This document shows positions 6,121-10,908 of a DNA stretch of 10,908 bases, in pieces. The DNA is taken from contig JAGHTQ010000189.1 of the NCBI GenBank assembly GCA_018065295.1, positions 1-10,908 of the forward strand. Direction: 5' to 3'. Source of the stretch: Candidatus Colimonas fimequi. GTDB lineage: Bacteria; Bacillota; Clostridia; Peptostreptococcales; Anaerovoracaceae. Below the pieces are notes generated by a model. That model worked only from the letters and a program-made list of their open reading frames with translations. It had not been told where the DNA came from and searched no databases. The stretch's first letter is position 1. Each line of letters opens with the position of its first letter. Position numbers and translations under genes: made by a program.

Positions 6121-7373
6121 ATAAGGCCGATGTCCTTTCTCATGTATGCACCTTCGAATGTAATGCGCTGAGCATTATCGTAAGCCTTAGCGCGAGCTTC
6201 ATCGTGAGTTGCACCCATAGCAGTTACTGCCAGTACTCTGCCGCCTGATGTAACAACGTTGCCATCAGCATCGAACTTAGTGCCTGCGTGGAATGTAACT
6301 ACGTCTTCATCAACATCGTCAAGACCTGAGATAACTTTGCCCTTCTCATATGAACCAGGGTATCCACCTGATGCCAGAACAACAGTTACTGCCTTGTCTT
6401 CCTTCCACTTGATTTCTACGTCAGCCAGCTTATTTTCTGTTACTGCTACGAAAATATCAAGAAGGTCGCTGTCCAGTCTTCTCAGAACTGACTGAGTTTC
6501 TGGATCGCCGAATCTATTGTTGAATTCGATAACCTTAGGGCCATCTTCGCTAAGCATGAGACCGATGAAAAGTACGCCCTGGAAATCAAGACCGTCTTCC
6601 TGGAAGCCCTTGAGTGTTGGCTCTAAGATTCTTTCTCTAATCTGAGCTTCGATTTCATCGTTGAAGAGAAGGCTTGGTGAGTATGTACCCATACCGCCAG
6701 TGTTAGGACCCTTGTCGCCGTCGAAGATTCTCTTGTAGTCCTGTGCTGATTCCATAGGAACGATAGTGTTGTGATCTACGAAGCAAAGCATTGAAGCTTC
6801 AACACCAGTGAGGAATTCTTCTACTACGATAAGGTCTGCAGCGTTACCGAATACCTTGTCGCCCATCATTTCTTCGATGGCAACCTTAGCGTCTTCTTCA
6901 TTCTCAGGAATTACTACGCCCTTACCTGCTGCCAGGCCGTCAGCCTTGAGAACCATTGGATATCCGTAGAGACCAACGTTAGCAAGAAGTTCTTCCTTAT
7001 CTGTGAATTCTTTATATCCAGCTGTTGGGATGTTGTGTCTAGCAAGGAACGCCTTAGTAAATGACTTACTAGCTTCCAGCTGTGAGCACTTAGCATTAGG
7101 GCCAAAAGTCTTAACGCCAACTTCTGCCAGAGCATCAACGATACCCATTGCAAGTGGTACTTCTGGTCCGATTACAGCCAGGTCAATTTCATTATCCTTA
7201 GCCCATGCGCATACACCTTCAACATCTTCTGCTCCTACAGGAACGCATTCAGCCACGTCAGCGATACCTGCGTTACCAGGTGCGCAGTAGAGCTTGTCGA
7301 TTTTATCACTCTGTGCCAGCTTCCAGCAGATTGCGTGTTCTCTGCCGCCGCCACCAACTACTAATACCTTCAT
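6108..7373 (-). CDS. purD: Phosphoribosylamine-glycine ligase (GAR synthetase)
   Basis: This enzyme catalyses the second step of de novo purine synthesis: phosphoribosylamine + glycine + ATP gives GAR. The 421-residue cytoplasmic ATP-grasp protein opens with MKVLVVGGGGREHA. It has the ATP-grasp segment MVLKADGLAAGKGVV (140-154), GPNTGGMGTYSP (222-233) and the metal-binding EFNNRFGDPETQ (283-294). Its length equals the family norm. The ATG at 7371-7373 has AAAGGAG 7 nt upstream; the open frame continues 18 codons further to 7427, but that stretch is a hairpin-bearing intergenic leader. It lies 61 nt after the AICAR formyltransferase gene in the same operon. The product of the PurF step is its substrate, so co-expression with purF fits. 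Confidence 0.97.
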   Translation of the reverse strand: MKVLVVGGGGREHAICWKLAQSDKIDKLYCAPGNAGIADVAECVPVGAEDVEGVCAWAKDNEIDLAVIGPEVPLAMGIVDALAEVGVKTFGPNAKCSQLEASKSFTKAFLARHNIPTAGYKEFTDKEELLANVGLYGYPMVLKADGLAAGKGVVIPENEEDAKVAIEEMMGDKVFGNAADLIVVEEFLTGVEASMLCFVDHNTIVPMESAQDYKRIFDGDKGPNTGGMGTYSPSLLFNDEIEAQIRERILEPTLKGFQEDGLDFQGVLFIGLMLSEDGPKVIEFNNRFGDPETQSVLRRLDSDLLDIFVAVTENKLADVEIKWKEDKAVTVVLASGGYPGSYEKGKVISGLDDVDEDVVTFHAGTKFDADGNVVTSGGRVLAVTAMGATHDEARAKAYDNAQRITFEGAYMRKDIGLINRR

Positions 7374-7400
7374 ATTAATACTCCTTTGTGTAGAATGGCG

Positions 7401-7422
7401 TGCCAGGACTTCAGTCCTGGCA
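7401..7422 (-). promoter_or_regulatory. Intercistronic hairpin before purD
   Basis: TGCCAGGACT (7401-7410) and AGTCCTGGCA (7413-7422) form a perfect 10-bp inverted repeat with a 2-nt centre, in practice about a 9-bp stem with a 4-nt loop. It sits in the 61-nt gap upstream of the purD ribosome binding site. No T run follows, so it is not a standard terminator. It may protect or process the polycistronic mRNA, or modulate purD expression. Confidence 0.55.
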
Positions 7423-7434
7423 TGCATCCGCTTT

Positions 7435-8619
7435 TTAATGATGGAAAAGTCTAATTCCGTTGAATACCATTACCATGTTGTACTTGTTAGCTGCTTCGAT
7501 AACCTGGTCATCTCTGATTGAGCCGCCTGGTTCAACAACGTATTCTACGCCGCTCTTCTTAGCTCTCTCGATGCTGTCTGAGAATGGGAAGAATGCGTCT
7601 GATGCAACACATACGCCGCTAAGTGTATCAAGATATTCTCTCTGCTGCTCTTCAGTGAAAGGTTCAGGTCTCTCAGTGAAGTAGTTCTGCCAGATACCTT
7701 CAGCGCAAACGTCTTCTTCAGTCTTGTTGATGAAACCGTCGATTACGTTATCTCTTACTGCTCTTGGAGTACCGTCCTTAAATGGCAGGTTAAGAACTCT
7801 GTCGCTCTGACGCAGTGACCATGTGTCAGCCTTATCCCCTGCAAGTCTTGTGCAGTGGATTCTTGACTGCTGACCAGCACCAACGCCGATTGCCTGACCG
7901 TCTGCTACGAAGCAAACTGAGTTTGACTGAGTGTACTTAAGAGTAATAAGTCCAACCAGAAGGTTGTTCTTAGCATCTTCTGACAGAGCCTTGTTCTCTG
8001 TTACGATGTTAGCCAGAGCTTCGTCGTCCAGCTTGATTTCGTTTCTGCCCTGTTCGAAAGTGATACCGAATACCTGCTTAGTTTCCTGCTGGGCAGGAAC
8101 GTATTCAGGATCGATAGCGATAACATTGTATGCGCCCTTCTTCTTAGCCTTGAGGATTTCAAGAGCTTCGTCTGTGTATCCAGGAGCGATGATGCCGTCT
8201 GATACTTCTCTCTTGATGATCATTGCTGTAGTCACGTCGCAAACGTCTGACAGTGCGATGAAGTCACCGAATGAGCAAAGTCTGTCAGTGCCTCTAGCTC
8301 TTGCATATGCGCAAGCGATAGGTGATTCGTCGAGACCTTCAATGTCGTCAACAAATGCAGCCTTCTTCAGTTTCTCTGAAAGAGGCTTGCCCAGTGCTGC
8401 GCCAGCAGGGCTTACGTGCTTAAATGATGCAGCTGCTGCCATGCCTGTAGCTGCTTTCAGTTCCTTAACAAGCTGCCATGAGTTGAATGCATCAAGGAAG
8501 TTGATGTATCCAGGTCTGCCGTTGAGAATCTGAATTGGAAGATCGCTTCCGTCATTCATATAAATCTTAGCTGGCTTCTGATTAGGGTTGCAGCCATACT
8601 TAAGTTCAAATTCTTTCAT
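7435..8619 (-). CDS. purH: Stand-alone AICAR formyltransferase (PurH C-terminal domain only)
   Basis: It transfers a formyl group from 10-formyltetrahydrofolate to AICAR, giving FAICAR, the penultimate IMP step. The 394-residue protein begins directly with the transformylase domain (LKYGCNPNQKPAKIY at 6-20). It carries the catalytic Lys67-His68 in ASFKHVSPAG (64-73), a DRLCSFGDFIALSD segment, YTQSNSVCFVADGQ and the closing VMVFNGIRLFHH. The N-terminal IMP cyclohydrolase (MGS-like) domain of ordinary bacterial PurH, about 200 residues, is absent and no upstream frame encodes it. The adjacent PurO-type gene fills that role. The ATG at 8617-8619 has AGGAG 7 nt upstream, and the gap from the upstream gene is 25 nt. 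Confidence 0.94.
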   Translation of the reverse strand: MKEFELKYGCNPNQKPAKIYMNDGSDLPIQILNGRPGYINFLDAFNSWQLVKELKAATGMAAAASFKHVSPAGAALGKPLSEKLKKAAFVDDIEGLDESPIACAYARARGTDRLCSFGDFIALSDVCDVTTAMIIKREVSDGIIAPGYTDEALEILKAKKKGAYNVIAIDPEYVPAQQETKQVFGITFEQGRNEIKLDDEALANIVTENKALSEDAKNNLLVGLITLKYTQSNSVCFVADGQAIGVGAGQQSRIHCTRLAGDKADTWSLRQSDRVLNLPFKDGTPRAVRDNVIDGFINKTEEDVCAEGIWQNYFTERPEPFTEEQQREYLDTLSGVCVASDAFFPFSDSIERAKKSGVEYVVEPGGSIRDDQVIEAANKYNMVMVFNGIRLFHH

Positions 8620-8644
8620 TATTCATCTCCTATTTCGCATTCGA

Positions 8645-9367
8645 TTATGCGTTCTTGTTAATCAGTCTGCTTTCTTCTTCACCTGTAGCCAGGTCAGTGT
8701 AACGAACATACAGTGAAATCTTGTTATCTTCGTCCAGTGTATTCCAGATAGCATCAGTCATTTCGTCGATGTCATCAGGAATAGCTACTCTCTCAGGTTC
8801 GCCCTGGAATGTAGGGAGTGGATTGCCGTCAGTCACATAAGTGTGAATGAAGTGGCCAAGACCTGGAAGTGATGCATATGAATAAGTGAATCTGTTGCAT
8901 GCAGTTCCTTCTGCATCAGCACTCTTAAGAATGCTCATTTCATATGTGAAATCGCCGTCTGCGAAATCCAGGCAGCTGCTGATTCTTGGAGTAAGGTTGG
9001 GTGGATCTGGTTCGAATTCTCTTACTGTCAGAGCCTGTGAAAAGCTCTTGCCAGCAGCCAGTCCATCGTAGATTGTATCAGTCTGGTCGCCGTTAGTAAC
9101 GATCAGCTTATTCTCGAATCTGCGGATTGCAGCATAGATGATCAGGCTAGGATCCTCTACCTTTGAAGCGTCGAATGGTTCAGTGTAAACAGCGTCGTCC
9201 TTAACTGTGAAAACTCTGTTTCTGCTGTTAGCGCTTCTGCCCTGGATGAAGTAAGCGATAACTGCCTTCTTGCCGTCAGCGCTCTTACCAGTCATGATAC
9301 CACGACCGCAGTAAGGGTTGCCCTTCTCCAGCTGCTCCTGGATTGTATTGATTGAATATACGTTCAT
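8645..9367 (-). CDS. purO: IMP cyclohydrolase, PurO-type
   Basis: It closes the ring of FAICAR to give IMP, the last step of the pathway. The 240-residue protein resembles the PurO/IMP cyclohydrolase-like family first known from archaea and unrelated to the PurH N-terminal domain. Recognisable segments are PYCGRGIMTG (18-27), AYFIQGRSANSRNRVF (38-53), DPSLIIYAAIRR (72-83), TNGDQTDTIYDG (91-102) and the PNLTPRIS segment (123-130). The start chosen is the ATG at 9365-9367, preceded by AAAGGA at 8 nt. An in-frame ATG at 9421 would overlap the purF 3' end by 40 bases and lacks a comparable site. The gene starts 14 nt after the purF stop and is followed by the AICAR formyltransferase, its direct metabolic partner. 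Confidence 0.92.
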   Translation of the reverse strand: MNVYSINTIQEQLEKGNPYCGRGIMTGKSADGKKAVIAYFIQGRSANSRNRVFTVKDDAVYTEPFDASKVEDPSLIIYAAIRRFENKLIVTNGDQTDTIYDGLAAGKSFSQALTVREFEPDPPNLTPRISSCLDFADGDFTYEMSILKSADAEGTACNRFTYSYASLPGLGHFIHTYVTDGNPLPTFQGEPERVAIPDDIDEMTDAIWNTLDEDNKISLYVRYTDLATGEEESRLINKNA

Positions 9368-9381
9368 GTACGTTGTCCTTT

Positions 9382-10806
9382 CTACTCTTTGCCGTTCCAG
9401 CAGTATGTGCAAAGCTTGCAAGGTTCAAGACCGATTGCTTCAATTACACCTTCAAGTGACTGGAATTCTACTGAAGTTACGTTCAGTTCCTTACGAATGC
9501 CTTCTCTCATCTTCATACCACGTTCGCTCTTAGGATCAAGGTATTCGTCGATGTACTTAGCAGCTTCTTCGCCTTCAAGCTCGTACATCTGTCTTCTTGC
9601 GATCAGTTCCATCTCACTGTTTGAACGTGAGAAGTTCAGGTACTTGCAGCCGAACATGATTGGTGGGCAAGCTGATCTCATGTGAACTTCTTCTGCACCG
9701 TTTTCGAAGAGGAAATCAACAGTTTCCTTCATCTGAGTTCCTCTTACGATTGAGTCGTCTACGAAGAGGAGCTTCTTACCTTCGATAAGCTCGTGAACTG
9801 GAATCTGCTTCATCTTAGCAACCTTGTTACGTTCGTTCTGAACTGTAGGCATGAAGCTTCTTGACCAAGTTGGAGTGTACTTAATCAGCGGACGTGCGAA
9901 TGGAATATCTGATGCATTCGCATATCCGATAGCATGAGGTGTACCTGAATCAGGAACTCCGCCAACGTAGTCAACGCCTTCTGCTGATCCGATTTCCTTA
10001 TCGAAGTCAGCCATGATATTACCGTTCTTGTATCTCATCATTTCAACGTTAACGCCTTCATATGATGATGTTGGGTAGCCATAGTATGACCAGAGGAATG
10101 AGCAGATTCTCATTTCTTCGCCAGCTTCAGCCAGAACAGTTACACCGTCAAGGTTAATCTCAACGATTTCTCCTGGACCTAATTCCTTGTATAATTCATA
10201 GCCCAGTTTCTGCTGTGCATAGCTTTCAAATGATACGCTGTATCCATCATCTCTCTTACCAACAAGAACTGGAAGTCTTCCAAGTCTATCCCTTGCAGCA
10301 ATGATATTGCCGTTATCCCTCAGGATAAGAAGTGATACTGTTCCATCAATCTTGCTCTGAGCGTATTTGATACCTTCTTCGAATGTGCCCTTCTGATTAA
10401 TAAGAGCTGCTGTAAGTTCAGTAGCATTGATCTTGCTTCCTGACATTGCATCGAAGTAGCCACCTGTCTCTGCCAGATATTCATCAATCAGTTCCTGTGT
10501 ATTCTGAATCTTGCCGATCATTACCATCGCATAAGTTCCCAGCTTAGATCTCAGCATGATTGGCTGTGGGTCATAGTCACTGATGATACCAATAGCAGAT
10601 GCACCGTGCATCTCGTTATGAATGTTTGAGAACTTAGTTCTGAATGGTGAGTTCTCGATATTGTGGATTTCTCTCTGAAGTCCTACATCTGTTGAGAATG
10701 CTGCAATACCACCTCTTCTTGTTCCCAGATGTGAATGGTAGTCAGTACCATAATATACATCTGATATTACGTCTTCTGTGCTGATAGCACCAAAAAATCC
10801 GCCCAT
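9382..10806 (-). CDS. purF: PurF-like amidophosphoribosyltransferase lacking the catalytic cysteine
   Basis: PurF makes phosphoribosylamine from PRPP and nitrogen, normally from glutamine. This 474-residue protein keeps the phosphoribosyltransferase half: VPDSGTPHAIGYA (284-296) and the PRPP loop LLFVDDSIVRGTQMK (346-360). It also has cysteines placed like the Fe-S ligands of Bacillus PurF: Cys235, Cys387 and the CKLCTYC group (463-469). The N-terminal Ntn glutaminase half is degenerate. It starts MGGFFGAI instead of MCGI/VFGI, so the nucleophile Cys is Gly. The expected GHVRYST, HNG and SDTE motifs read AIGIISDYD, MIGK and NATE. An in-frame TAA two codons upstream rules out a longer start. 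The ribosome binding site is AGAAGG. The start overlaps the purN stop by one base. It may use ammonia or a partner glutaminase. Confidence 0.9.
   Translation of the reverse strand: MGGFFGAISTEDVISDVYYGTDYHSHLGTRRGGIAAFSTDVGLQREIHNIENSPFRTKFSNIHNEMHGASAIGIISDYDPQPIMLRSKLGTYAMVMIGKIQNTQELIDEYLAETGGYFDAMSGSKINATELTAALINQKGTFEEGIKYAQSKIDGTVSLLILRDNGNIIAARDRLGRLPVLVGKRDDGYSVSFESYAQQKLGYELYKELGPGEIVEINLDGVTVLAEAGEEMRICSFLWSYYGYPTSSYEGVNVEMMRYKNGNIMADFDKEIGSAEGVDYVGGVPDSGTPHAIGYANASDIPFARPLIKYTPTWSRSFMPTVQNERNKVAKMKQIPVHELIEGKKLLFVDDSIVRGTQMKETVDFLFENGAEEVHMRSACPPIMFGCKYLNFSRSNSEMELIARRQMYELEGEEAAKYIDEYLDPKSERGMKMREGIRKELNVTSVEFQSLEGVIEAIGLEPCKLCTYCWNGKE
9400..9420 (-). other. Cysteine cluster near the PurF C-terminus, likely Fe-S ligands
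   Basis: This stretch encodes CKLCTYC (residues 463, 466, 469), corresponding to the paired cysteines near the C-terminus of Fe-S-type PurF. Together with Cys235 and Cys387 it supplies one more cysteine than four ligands require. The Fe-S type of PurF is oxygen-sensitive in Bacillus, which suits an anaerobe. Confidence 0.55.
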
Positions 10807-10908
10807 TATTTACCTTCTTTCTTATATCTTAACACAACTTTATTTAATCCTTCTGCAAGGATTCTATGCTCAGTCTTGAGGACTCTGGCAGCCAGATCCT
10901 CTGGAGTG
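10806..10908 (-). CDS. purN: Phosphoribosylglycinamide formyltransferase, C-terminal end
   Basis: The last 33 codons and the TAA stop (10806-10808) are in the window; the gene enters from the right edge. The peptide starts TPEDLAARVLKTEHRILAEG, the standard C-terminal signature of folate-dependent GAR formyltransferase (TPE-LAARVL--EH-ILP). This enzyme catalyses step three of purine synthesis, formylating the GAR made by PurD. Its stop overlaps the purF start by one base (TAATG), indicating translational coupling within one operon. The identity rests on this short but characteristic tail plus the purine context. Confidence 0.85.
   Translation of the reverse strand, partial: TPEDLAARVLKTEHRILAEGLNKVVLRYKKEGK

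Noticed and set aside
7374..7427. 18-codon N-terminal extension of PurD
   Set aside because: The extension translates the intercistronic hairpin and the ribosome binding site; MKVLVVGGGGREH is the conserved start.
7931..8533. Plus-strand 200-codon open frame opposite the AICAR formyltransferase
   Set aside because: It is a shadow frame with low-complexity Ser/Ala content and no start signal. The minus-strand gene has clear catalytic motifs throughout.
9368..9421. 18-codon N-terminal extension of PurO
   Set aside because: It overlaps the purF 3' end in another frame, while the internal ATG at 9367 has AAAGGA at a suitable distance.
10804..10908. Hidden Cys-containing start for PurF upstream of 10806
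   Set aside because: The frame meets TAA two codons before the ATG, and the upstream bases encode the PurN tail in another frame.

Overview
The window looks like chromosomal DNA from a low-to-moderate GC, Gram-positive anaerobe of the class Clostridia. The grounds are strong AGGAGG-like ribosome binding sites in front of nearly every gene, AT-rich promoters, a metG-tatD gene order common in Firmicutes, and a secreted subtilase with Ig-like and Fn3-like C-terminal modules of the kind common in gut or oral Eubacteriales. Placement below class level is a guess.

Layout. On the minus strand at the left edge lie the first 14 codons of a TatD-family DNase (1-44) and, upstream of it, metG (107-2038). 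Divergent from metG is an Ala-tRNA(Pro) deacylase of the YbaK/ProX superfamily (2153-2641). The gap between those two holds two face-to-face promoters framed by a perfect 15-bp inverted repeat. A strong bidirectional terminator (2654-2689) separates the deacylase from a large convergent gene for a secreted, multidomain subtilisin-like protease (2726-5212). The protease promoter region carries two copies of a TGTAAC-N5-TGTAAC element resembling a WalR/OmpR-family response regulator box.

The right half (5432-10908) is one minus-strand purine biosynthesis operon with short gaps. In transcription order it is purN (3' end only), a PurF homologue, a PurO-type IMP cyclohydrolase, a stand-alone AICAR formyltransferase, purD, and a cytidylate-kinase-like P-loop protein. 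It ends at a hairpin at 5387-5417. The last two steps of IMP synthesis, normally fused in bacterial PurH, are here made by two separate neighbouring proteins.

The most notable feature is the PurF homologue. It keeps the phosphoribosyltransferase half and the cysteines expected for the Fe-S cluster. Its glutaminase half lacks the N-terminal catalytic cysteine (it starts Met-Gly-Gly) and the other glutamine-site motifs. This suggests either an ammonia-dependent enzyme or one needing a separate nitrogen donor. No transposase, phage gene, CRISPR array, tRNA or rRNA was seen. No stretch above 300 bases lacks a gene; the longest gap (5213-5431) is regulatory.
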